Below the pieces are notes generated by a model that was given only the letters and a program-made list of their open reading frames with translations, was not told the DNA's origin and did not search any database. Shown piece by piece: positions 25,078 through 32,605 of a DNA stretch of 64,000 nucleotides (the first letter of the stretch is position 1; the number at the start of each line of letters is the position of its first letter). The stretch comes from Elusimicrobiota bacterium (lineage in GTDB: Bacteria; Elusimicrobiota; Elusimicrobia; 2-02-FULL-39-32): assembly GCA_021730935.1 (NCBI GenBank), contig JAKFYJ010000015.1, forward strand, positions 1-64,000, read 5' to 3'. Made by a program: the position numbers and the translations under genes.

Positions 25078-25356
25078 ATGTCAGCGAAAGTCCGAATACC
25101 AGCCCCGTTGCGCAAACTCACCAAGGACCAGGCCGTTGTCGAATCAAAAGGCGGAACCATCGACGAGGTTTTGGCTGACCTCGAAAAAAATTATCCCGGC
25201 ATCAAAGAGCGCATCTGCGACGAAACGGGCCAAGTGCGCCGCTTCATCAACATTTTCGTGAACGGCGAAGACATCCGCTTCAAGGAAGGCGCCAAGACCA
25301 AGATCGCGGCCGACGCCGAGATCAGCATCATCCCCGCCATCGCCGGCGGCATATAA
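25078..25356 (+). CDS. MoaD/CysO-type ubiquitin-like sulfur carrier
   Basis: The 92-residue beta-grasp protein resembles CysO/SAMP proteins: VRIPAPLRKLTKDQAVVES, then NIFVNGEDIRF, ending EISIIPAIAGGI. The Gly-Gly needed for adenylation and thiocarboxylation is followed by one Ile, so a protease would have to trim it, as known for HcyS-type carriers. It is 18 nt after thrC with a good SD (GGAGGAAATC). The genes for its activating E1-like enzyme and a JAMM protease are not in the window. Molybdopterin synthesis is less likely, since no moa genes are nearby. Confidence 0.87.
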   Translation: MSAKVRIPAPLRKLTKDQAVVESKGGTIDEVLADLEKNYPGIKERICDETGQVRRFINIFVNGEDIRFKEGAKTKIAADAEISIIPAIAGGI

Positions 25357-25375
25357 AAAAATAGCGGCACTCGAT

Positions 25376-25615
25376 ATGAAACAGGCCGTTGACCTCATCT
25401 ATCCCAAAAACCTCATCCAGGAACCCGTCCTTTGCCAGATGGTGAAGGAAATCCCCGTCATTTTCAATGTCCGGCGGGCGAAAGTCAATGAAAAGGTGGG
25501 AGAGATCGTGCTGGAACTTGAAGGCGGCGAGTCCGACCTGAAAGCGGCGACGGATTATTTGAAACGGCGCGGGATCAAAGTCCAGCCCATCACGCACGAT
25601 ACCTTCGAAAGCTGA
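25376..25615 (+). CDS. NIL-domain protein
   Basis: The 79-residue protein is a single NIL domain (ferredoxin-like fold): LIYPKNLIQEPVLCQMVKEIPVIFNVRRAKV followed by GEIVLELEGGESDLKAATDYLKRRGIKV. NIL domains form the methionine-sensing C-terminus of MetN transporters. They also occur in archaeal proteins needed for homocysteine formation. Standing alone here, after thrC-like and sulfur-carrier genes, it is likely part of the same methionine-related unit. Its TGA overlaps the proposed CTG start of the next gene (CTGA). Confidence 0.85.
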   Translation: MKQAVDLIYPKNLIQEPVLCQMVKEIPVIFNVRRAKVNEKVGEIVLELEGGESDLKAATDYLKRRGIKVQPITHDTFES

Positions 25616-27642
25616 TTAACCCCAAAAAGTTTTTTTTCTTCCTCATCTCCCTCCTGATCGGGCGGGGACTTGCCGTTTGCGCGGACGCTCCATCTTCCGT
25701 CAACAGCGCGGCCATCCTGATCCTGCCGGCCTCTGACAATGAAACCTCGGCCCAGACTTGGATCAGCGCCATGGAAAAATATCCCAACCTCCGCCTGACC
25801 ATCGCTTTCTCGAAGGACGATCTCGCGCGCCTGATCCTTCAGCAGAAAAAGCTTGAGGGATGGAAACGCGACCGCCGGCTTGAACCTGCCCTGCGTCTTG
25901 CGTCCGACGCTCCGCTCCCCTTGATTTATGACATGGATTTGTCTAAAATTTATTTCAGAAACAAGGCCGTTTTGCCGACGGAAAAAATTGCCTGGCCGGA
26001 CGATGTCCTGGTCGGAATCGTCAAGGAAAAGGTCAAGTTTTCAGGATTTTGGGGGTCCCAGCCCAAAGGATTTGTGGCGGGGGGCGGGTCTCTGAGTTCC
26101 CAGATCGCGGAAATCCTGATCAAACAAAAGTTCTCCTGGACCGCGGCAGGGTTCCCGGACGCGGAGTGGGCGGATGACGAGATCATGGCGCTCGATTCCG
26201 GAAAAGATGAACCTTTTCAGATTATGAAAGCTCACGGACTCTCCAAATTGTTTTATCAAGAGGGCGCCGAATTCTCGCTCTCCAAGCCCTGCTGTGTTCC
26301 CGCGAAACTCTTTGTGCAAAAAATGGTTCAGGATCTGGAAAGAGAAAGAAGTCAGGCTCCCGTGATCGTGTTTGACGAAGCCCGCGCCAAGGTCACGCTC
26401 GATGATTTCCTCAAAGAAGTCGCCGTTCACCTCTCCACGGTTCCCGGAGTTCAGACGGGAACGCGGCTCAGCCTGAAACTCTGCTCGGAAATCCAGGAAA
26501 CCAACCTCACGGACGCGCAGTCCGCCTCGCTCCAGATCTGGCCCCATTCCTGGAGCTGGATCAAGGGGTTGGGAAATCCGTCCGGCCCAGGCCTGACAAC
26601 CTGGGTGGGAGACAGCGCGAAAAATTATGCCTGGTCTCTCCTCAGCCAGACGCGGAACGAAGTTGAAAAATATAAAAATTCCGGTTCAGCCGACCTCGCA
26701 AAACTGGACCTCGCGATGGAAGAATTTTATCTCGCGGAATCCGGAACATTCTTCGAGTGGTTCGGAAGCGGCGTCACGGAAGAAGAACGGAACGGCGCGA
26801 TCGCCCAGATCAAAACCCAGAAACAGATGCTCTTTAAAGCGACGCTCGAAAATGTTTATCGCCACCTGGACCTCGCGGTGCCGAACCAGCTGAGGCGCGC
26901 TTCTTTTTCCGGACATTCACCGAAAATGATCGTTCCCTCAAGGCCTTCGCCCAATCCCGTGATTTCAGCGATCCCGGCCGCTCCAACAGAAACCGCGGCG
27001 TTCTCCACGGGAACAAAAAAAATGGTTCTGGAATGGGAACAGGCGGACGCCGCCGGAAGCTCAACCTCAACCGTGAAGCCGGAAAATGTTTCCGGATCCG
27101 CTCTTAAAAAATTTTCACTCTCTATCAGCAGTTCTTCCGGCCGGGAATGGGCGCATTTCACCATCGTCTTCGAAGGATCCGTGCTTCCCACAACCGTGAC
27201 CGACCTTTATATCGACATCAACCACCGGCCCGGCGCCGGAAACGCGGCCCTCGTTGCAGGACGCAGTGCTTCCCTGGACGAATCAGACGGATGGGAACTT
27301 CTCCTGGTCAGCCGCTGGCTCCCCTCGCGAGGGTGGACCGCAACTCTGCACCGCTCGCTCGAGCTTTCTCCGCCCGTTTATAGCGCGGCGATCCAATATA
27401 AAACGACCAGCCGTCCGGAAACCACCGTTTTTCAAATCCGCATTCCCAAGAATATGCTGGGCGGCAATCCTTCCCGGTGGGGATTCTTGCTCTGCGCCGC
27501 GGACGCCAGCGGAACCATCAAGGACTTTCTGAGCTCGTCCGCCGACAAAGACAATTTGCTCTCTGAAATAAAAAAAGGGAATTCCGTTCCTCTTCCCATG
27601 ATCCGTGAAGAAGCGATCGTTCATCAGGAGGCCGCGCCGTGA
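25612..27642 (+). CDS. Secreted GH57-like protein with glucodextranase-type C-domain; non-standard start
   Basis: The track begins at ATG 25771. The same frame upstream encodes a signal peptide (INPKKFFFFLISLLIGRGLA followed by VCADAP) that can only start at CTG 25612 or ATT 25615. CTGA overlaps the NIL stop, so coupled CTG initiation is likely. The body (676 residues) resembles GH57-type (beta/alpha)7 proteins, with LPLIYDMDL, FVAGGGSLSSQIAEIL, LQIWPHSWSW and TTWVGDSAKNYAW. The C-terminal third (TVTDLYIDINHRPGAGNAAL, WELLLVSRW) resembles the glucodextranase C-terminal module. Catalytic residues are not identifiable with certainty. Polysaccharide processing at the cell surface is a guess. Confidence 0.6.
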   Translation: MINPKKFFFFLISLLIGRGLAVCADAPSSVNSAAILILPASDNETSAQTWISAMEKYPNLRLTIAFSKDDLARLILQQKKLEGWKRDRRLEPALRLASDAPLPLIYDMDLSKIYFRNKAVLPTEKIAWPDDVLVGIVKEKVKFSGFWGSQPKGFVAGGGSLSSQIAEILIKQKFSWTAAGFPDAEWADDEIMALDSGKDEPFQIMKAHGLSKLFYQEGAEFSLSKPCCVPAKLFVQKMVQDLERERSQAPVIVFDEARAKVTLDDFLKEVAVHLSTVPGVQTGTRLSLKLCSEIQETNLTDAQSASLQIWPHSWSWIKGLGNPSGPGLTTWVGDSAKNYAWSLLSQTRNEVEKYKNSGSADLAKLDLAMEEFYLAESGTFFEWFGSGVTEEERNGAIAQIKTQKQMLFKATLENVYRHLDLAVPNQLRRASFSGHSPKMIVPSRPSPNPVISAIPAAPTETAAFSTGTKKMVLEWEQADAAGSSTSTVKPENVSGSALKKFSLSISSSSGREWAHFTIVFEGSVLPTTVTDLYIDINHRPGAGNAALVAGRSASLDESDGWELLLVSRWLPSRGWTATLHRSLELSPPVYSAAIQYKTTSRPETTVFQIRIPKNMLGGNPSRWGFLLCAADASGTIKDFLSSSADKDNLLSEIKKGNSVPLPMIREEAIVHQEAAP

Positions 27643-29195
27643 GAAGAACCGCCCTCGCCCTTCTTGCCCTGCTCGTTGCCTGGGGCATCTGGCAAAACAA
27701 ATTTTCCGTCAACACCGCAAGCCTGCCTTTCGGAATGAAAACGGCCTTTGAACCCAAACCCATTGAAGTCCATCCGGAAGTCCTCAACCTCCAGGAATCG
27801 TTTGCGAAAGTGGCGGAGGCGGTGAAGCCAGCGGTCGTCAACATCTCCACGGTGCACCTGGAACAATATCAGTCGAATCCTTATGAATTCTTCTTCATGA
27901 ACCCCGAAGACCTCTTTGATCAGTTCTTCGATTTTCAGGGTTCGCCCAGACAGAAACGCTCCGCGCCTCCCCAGTCCGAGTCGAAAAAATTCCAGCGCAA
28001 AATCCCTGGGACGGGGTCCGGCGTCATCATCGATCCGGACGGATATATCCTCACCAACGAGCATGTCGTTCGGGGCGCGGACGAAATCAAAGTGACGATC
28101 GCAGACGGCGAAAAAAAATACGACGGCAAAGTGATCGGGCGGGACGAAAGAACGGATCTGGCCGTGGTTAAAATAAAATCAAGTTCAAAATTGCCTTACG
28201 CCAGCCTCGGGAATTCCAGCGCGGTCCGCGTGGGCGACTGGGCGATCGCCATCGGCTCTCCCTTTGGGCTTTCACAGACCGTCACGGTCGGAATCATTTC
28301 TGCCTCCAGGCAAAACCTCGCCATTGAAGACCGCAACTATAAAGATTTGATCCAGACGGACGCGGCCATCAACCCGGGAAACTCCGGCGGCCCTCTCGTC
28401 AACATACGCGGCGAAGTGATCGGCATCAACACCGCGATCTACACCCCTTCCGGCGGGTTCGCGGGCATCGGGTTCGCCATTCCCATCGACCGCGCCAAAG
28501 AGATCATCCCCCAGCTCCGCGAAAAGGGCAAGGTCATCCGCGGCTGGATCGGGGTCGTGCTTGAGGAAAAAATTGACGACGCCACGGCCAGCGTTTTCGG
28601 CGTGCCCGACAAGGAAGGCGCCATGATCCGCGAAGTGCTCCCGGATTATCCCGCCGCCAAGGCCGGCCTCAAGCGGGGCGACATCCTCCGTGAATTCGAC
28701 GGGAAAAAAATCAAAACCAATTTCGATCTGCAGGCGTTCGTTCAGTCCGCGGTTCCGGGGAAATCCGTTCCCATCAAAGTGATCCGCAATAAAAAAGAAA
28801 TGACTCTCTCTCTCGCCATCGAAGAAGCGCCGTCTTCGTTGAAAGGAGAAGCCAAGGGTGAAGACGACGAGGATGGATCAAGACTTTCTGAAAGCGCACG
28901 GTCCAAATGGCTCGGAGCCACGGTCACAGAGCTGAGCGCGGCAATGCGCGAAAGATATTCCATTCCGGCCGGAGAATCAGGCGTTTTTGTGGGAGACATT
29001 GAGCCCGGATCCAAAGCCGAAGAGATGGGTCTTGAACCCGGGGACCTCATCCGCGGAATCAATCAGGAACCCGTGACAGATCTCAAATCGTTTAAGGATT
29101 TATCTAAAAAAGTGAGCACGAAAAACGGAGTTGTTTTGGATATCTTGAGAAGAGGAGAGTCCCGGTATTTAAGCTATATGGGACCTGAAAAATAA
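27639..29195 (+). CDS. degP: Periplasmic serine protease HtrA/DegP
   Basis: The protein has an N-terminal signal anchor (TALALLALLVAWGIW) and a trypsin-like domain with His in TNEHVVRGADE, Asp in DERTDLAVVKI and Ser in NPGNSGGPLVN. Two PDZ domains follow (AMIREVLPDYPAAKAGLKRG and GVFVGDIEPGSKAEEMGLEPG). The 518-residue length matches DegP/DegQ-type proteases and chaperones of the envelope. The start is GTG within GTGA overlapping the GH57-like stop, with SD CAGGAGG. It is coupled to the following GGDEF gene by TAATG. Confidence 0.95.
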   Translation: MRRTALALLALLVAWGIWQNKFSVNTASLPFGMKTAFEPKPIEVHPEVLNLQESFAKVAEAVKPAVVNISTVHLEQYQSNPYEFFFMNPEDLFDQFFDFQGSPRQKRSAPPQSESKKFQRKIPGTGSGVIIDPDGYILTNEHVVRGADEIKVTIADGEKKYDGKVIGRDERTDLAVVKIKSSSKLPYASLGNSSAVRVGDWAIAIGSPFGLSQTVTVGIISASRQNLAIEDRNYKDLIQTDAAINPGNSGGPLVNIRGEVIGINTAIYTPSGGFAGIGFAIPIDRAKEIIPQLREKGKVIRGWIGVVLEEKIDDATASVFGVPDKEGAMIREVLPDYPAAKAGLKRGDILREFDGKKIKTNFDLQAFVQSAVPGKSVPIKVIRNKKEMTLSLAIEEAPSSLKGEAKGEDDEDGSRLSESARSKWLGATVTELSAAMRERYSIPAGESGVFVGDIEPGSKAEEMGLEPGDLIRGINQEPVTDLKSFKDLSKKVSTKNGVVLDILRRGESRYLSYMGPEK

Positions 29196-30121
29196 TGGCG
29201 CAATATTCCGTCCTGGCCGCAAGCTCAGATTCAAAGATTTTGGACATGGCGAAAGCCGCGATCCTCGAAGAAGATTTGTTTCCGATCGCCTGCGGAGACG
29301 GCGAAGAAGCCCTGGAGTCTGCCCGAAGCGCCCAGAACCCGCCGCTCCGCCTCCTCGTGATGGAAGCCTGCCTGCACAAGGCTGACGGGTTTGAAGTCCT
29401 ACGCGCACTTTCAGACCACAAAGATCTTAAAAAAATTCCCTGTCTCATGCTCCTGGACCCGAAACAAAAAATTTCAGGATCTCCCGCTTCGCTCCGCCTG
29501 GGCGCGGACGACTATCTGCAAAAACCGTTCGAAAAGTCCGAACTGCGGGCCAAGATCCACAGCATGACGAAACATTTCCGGCCCCACGCTTCGCCGCACC
29601 CCATCACGGGACTGCCCGGACACCCTGAACTGGAAAATTCCCTGTTCAGTCTCCTCAGCAAAGGCGAAACCTGCGATCTGGTCTGTTTCGACATCAATTA
29701 TTTCCGCCCCTTCAACGACCATTATGGTTATGACAAAGGCGACGAAGCCATCCGCATGGTGGCTCACCTGACGCAAGGCGTCCTGAAATCTTCGGGGATT
29801 CCGGACACGCCCGGAACCCTCAGCCACATCGACGGAGACGACTTCATCGTGCGGGTCCCTTCCGGCAAAGGCGACAAGGTGCGCAAGGCTCTCAAAGAAA
29901 AGTTCCAGTCGGAAGTGCAGAAATTTTATTCCAAAGAAGAGATCCGCAAAGGGTTCATCTTCCAGAAAGACCGCGAGAACAAGGATCAAATTTTTCCCCT
30001 GATGCGCCTCTCCACGGCCGTGCTCAATGCCGCAAGAGAAAAATTCTCCCACTACGGCGAACTCGTGGCCGAGATCAACGAAGCCCTGCACCAATCGAAA
30101 GTGGGCTCCCAAGACATTTAG
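29195..30121 (+). CDS. Degenerate receiver-GGDEF protein
   Basis: The N-terminal 120 residues are receiver-like. The phosphoacceptor position is Glu (RLLVMEACLHKADG), the usual acidic pair is replaced (AASSDSK), and the switch Thr is lost, although the Lys in LQKPF is kept. The C-terminal domain is GGDEF-like, with ITGLPGHPELENSL, metal-binding FDINYFRPFNDHYGYDKGDEAI and active loop HIDGDDFIV, where GGDEF has become DGDDF. It may be a constitutively switched or non-catalytic c-di-GMP protein. It starts in the TAATG overlap with htrA. Confidence 0.75.
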   Translation: MAQYSVLAASSDSKILDMAKAAILEEDLFPIACGDGEEALESARSAQNPPLRLLVMEACLHKADGFEVLRALSDHKDLKKIPCLMLLDPKQKISGSPASLRLGADDYLQKPFEKSELRAKIHSMTKHFRPHASPHPITGLPGHPELENSLFSLLSKGETCDLVCFDINYFRPFNDHYGYDKGDEAIRMVAHLTQGVLKSSGIPDTPGTLSHIDGDDFIVRVPSGKGDKVRKALKEKFQSEVQKFYSKEEIRKGFIFQKDRENKDQIFPLMRLSTAVLNAAREKFSHYGELVAEINEALHQSKVGSQDI

Positions 30122-30126
30122 CGCCT

Positions 30127-31107
30127 TTGAACCTTCGTCGCCTCGCCCTCCTCGCGCTCCTTATTTTTTTTATTCTATTTCCGCTTGCCGTTCAGCACGG
30201 TCCCCTGGCCTATACCCTCCGGCTCCTGGGGATCATGGGCCTTTATGTCATTTTGGCTCTGGGCCTCAATGTCACGCTCGGGTTCGTGGGGCTCTTTGAC
30301 TTGGGTTTCATGGCTTTCTATGCCATCGGCGCTTATGTCTCCGCCATCCTCTCCATTCACGGCATCAATTTCTGGCTCTCAACGCTTGCGGCCATTTTTG
30401 TGACGGTCACGATCCGCGTCCTTCTGGGCGCGCCTGTCCTGAGATTGCGGGGAGATTATCTCGCGATCGTGACCCTGGGTTTCGGAGAGATCTCCCGGCT
30501 GGTCCTCAACAACTGGGACTCCGTCACGAACGGCCCCAAAGGGCTCCCCAGAGTGAGCGAAAATTTCGGTGCCATCCGTTTGTTCGGATTCGAGTTCACG
30601 GAAAATATCCATTTTTATTATTTGATCCTTGCGGTTGCCGTTATCACAGTCCTCATTTCCAAGAACCTTGAACATTCCAGGATCGGCCGCGCGTGGATCG
30701 CGGTCCGCGAAGACGAAATCGCGGCGGAACTCTCCGGCGTTCCAGTGACGCGCGTCAAGATGCTCGCTTTCGCCACGAGCGCCCTGTTTGCCGCCATTGC
30801 CGGGTCCATATTCGTTCACTGGGAAAGGTTCGTGACGCCGGAATCCTTCACCTTCTGGGAATCCGTGCTGGTTGTCAGCATGCTGGTTTTGGGCGGCATG
30901 GGTTCCATATCCGGCGCGATATTGGGCGCGGTCCTCATCTCAGGATTTCCTTTATTCCTTCAGGCGACACTTGGCGGCGAACTGATCCATTATCGTTATC
31001 TCATATTCGGCGCGGCGTTGGTCGCCATCGTGATCTTCCGTCCGCAGGGACTTTTGCCGTCAAGACGCCGGGCGCTTGAACTCGCAACTCCCGAGGATCC
31101 GGCGTGA
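30127..31107 (+). CDS. livM: Branched-chain amino acid ABC transporter permease LivM
   Basis: The 326-residue permease has about ten hydrophobic segments. Family signatures are LGLNVTLGFVGLFDLGFMAFYAIGAY near residue 40, VLRLRGDYLAIVTLGFGEI near residue 105, and SGVPVTRVKMLAFATSALFAAIAG. LivM forms the translocation path with LivH. The start is TTG 30127. Its stop overlaps livG by 4 nt. No LivH or LivK (binding protein) is present in the window, so the transporter is incomplete here. Urea or amide substrates are also known for this family. Confidence 0.9.
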   Translation: MNLRRLALLALLIFFILFPLAVQHGPLAYTLRLLGIMGLYVILALGLNVTLGFVGLFDLGFMAFYAIGAYVSAILSIHGINFWLSTLAAIFVTVTIRVLLGAPVLRLRGDYLAIVTLGFGEISRLVLNNWDSVTNGPKGLPRVSENFGAIRLFGFEFTENIHFYYLILAVAVITVLISKNLEHSRIGRAWIAVREDEIAAELSGVPVTRVKMLAFATSALFAAIAGSIFVHWERFVTPESFTFWESVLVVSMLVLGGMGSISGAILGAVLISGFPLFLQATLGGELIHYRYLIFGAALVAIVIFRPQGLLPSRRRALELATPEDPA

Positions 31108-31868
31108 TCCTCCTCGAAACCTCCAGCATCACAAAAAAATTCGGCGGGCTCTGCGCCCTCTCAGGCGTAAACATGGAAATGGAACAAGGGGAAATCGTGA
31201 GCCTGATCGGACCCAACGGGGCGGGCAAAACAACTTTTTTTAATCTCCTGACCGGCGTCATTGAACCCGACGAAGGTGAAATCATATTTTCCGGTGAAAA
31301 AATTTCAGAGGAAACTCCCCACTGGATCATTGCCCGCGGCATCGCGAGGACTTTCCAGAATATCCGCCTGTTCCAGAACATGAGCACCGTGGAAAATGTC
31401 ATGGTCGGGCGCCATTGCCGCACGAGAAGCGAAGTGCTTTCCGCGATATTCCGCACCCGCGACTTCTTCACGGAAGAGACCCAAATCGAAAAAAGCGCCG
31501 TGGAAACCCTTTCCTTCGTGGGCCTCCTGCCCTATGCCAACGAGCTTGCCAAAAATCTCCCTTATGGAGAACAAAGAAAACTCGAGATTGCCCGCGCCCT
31601 TGCCACGGAGCCGAGACTCCTGCTTCTGGACGAACCCACGGCCGGCATGAACCCCGCGGAAAGCGAAGACCTGATGGAGCTGATCCTCAAAATCCGCAAA
31701 GAAGGCATCAGCGTGCTTTTGATCGAACACCAGATGCGCGTCGTGATGGGCATCTCAGACAAGGTGGTGGTGCTGGACCACGGAGTGAAAATAGCCGAGG
31801 GCAAACCCAAGGAAATCCAGAACAATCCTCAGGTCATCGAGGCCTATCTTGGAGCGCCGCATGCTTAA
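31104..31868 (+). CDS. livG: Branched-chain amino acid ABC transporter ATPase LivG
   Basis: The 254-residue ATPase has Walker A GPNGAGKTTFF, the LivG-type insertion region after the Q-loop (RTFQNIRLFQNMSTVENVMVG), signature LPYGEQRKLEIARAL, Walker B LLLLDEPTAGMNPAE and switch His LLIEHQM. It is complete and coupled to livM (4-nt overlap) and livF (8-nt overlap). It would energise uptake through the LivM permease. Confidence 0.94.
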   Translation: MILLETSSITKKFGGLCALSGVNMEMEQGEIVSLIGPNGAGKTTFFNLLTGVIEPDEGEIIFSGEKISEETPHWIIARGIARTFQNIRLFQNMSTVENVMVGRHCRTRSEVLSAIFRTRDFFTEETQIEKSAVETLSFVGLLPYANELAKNLPYGEQRKLEIARALATEPRLLLLDEPTAGMNPAESEDLMELILKIRKEGISVLLIEHQMRVVMGISDKVVVLDHGVKIAEGKPKEIQNNPQVIEAYLGAPHA

Positions 31869-32565
31869 ATGCTCAGGAGTCTCCGTCACCTACGGCAAAA
31901 AAATAAACGCCCTGAAAGAAATTTCTCTTGAGGTTAAACAAGGAGAAATCGTCGCCCTCATCGGCGGAAACGGTTCAGGCAAAAGCACTTTTCTTAAAAC
32001 CATCTCCGGCCTTTTGCCGACGGACCGCGGCACAATCCATTTTAATGATAAACGCATTGATCCTATGCCGGCTCACAAAATATCCGCCCTCGGCATCGCC
32101 CATGTCCCGGAAGGACGCCGGATTTTCGCCCGCCTGTCCGTGGAAGAAAATCTGGAGCTCGGGGCCTATTGCCGCAAAGGGAACTGGCGTAAAAAAACCC
32201 AAGGATTGTTCGACATTTTCCCCATCCTCAAGGAACGGCTGAAACAGCCGGGCGGAACACTTTCAGGCGGAGAACAGCAGATGCTGGCCATGGGGCGCGC
32301 CCTCATGAGCGAACCCAAACTTCTCATGCTGGACGAGCCTTCCATGGGCCTGGCTCCCCTGATGGTCGCCAAAATTTTTGGAATCATTCAAGACATCAGC
32401 AAAGCCGGGACCACGATCCTCCTGGTCGAACAAAACGCCAAGCAATCCCTCAGCATCGCCCACCGCGCCTATGTCCTGGAAACCGGACGCATCGTTCTGG
32501 AAGGCACCGGGAGCGACCTCCTTGAGAACGATCAGATCCGCCACGCGTATTTGGGGAGTTCTTAA
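31861..32565 (+). CDS. livF: Branched-chain amino acid ABC transporter ATPase LivF
   Basis: The 234-residue ATPase has Walker A GGNGSGKSTFLK, RIFARLSVEENLELGAY (the LivF-type segment), signature LSGGEQQMLAMGRAL and Walker B LLMLDEPSMGLAP. I moved the start from 31849 to ATG 31861 (MLKCSGVSVTYGKKINALK), which overlaps the livG stop by 8 nt and fits family N-termini. It is last in the livMGF run. A new promoter begins immediately after its stop. Confidence 0.93.
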   Translation: MLKCSGVSVTYGKKINALKEISLEVKQGEIVALIGGNGSGKSTFLKTISGLLPTDRGTIHFNDKRIDPMPAHKISALGIAHVPEGRRIFARLSVEENLELGAYCRKGNWRKKTQGLFDIFPILKERLKQPGGTLSGGEQQMLAMGRALMSEPKLLMLDEPSMGLAPLMVAKIFGIIQDISKAGTTILLVEQNAKQSLSIAHRAYVLETGRIVLEGTGSDLLENDQIRHAYLGSS

Positions 32566-32566
32566 C

Positions 32567-32595
32567 TTGAAACCCCCCTCGAAGAAGGGTATACT
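32567..32595 (+). promoter_or_regulatory. Promoter of the radical SAM / glycan genes
   Basis: TTGAAA (32567-32572) and TATACT (32590-32595) are spaced exactly 17 nt. The ATG of the radical SAM gene is 10 nt past the -10, so the mRNA leader should be only about 3 nt. No SD is visible. Confidence 0.75.
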
Positions 32596-32605
32596 CTAAA
32601 TATCT

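Noticed and set aside
25612-25690. Lipobox in the GH57-like signal peptide (LAVC)
   Set aside because: Val at the -1 position is not accepted by signal peptidase II consensus. Cleavage after VCA by signal peptidase I fits better.
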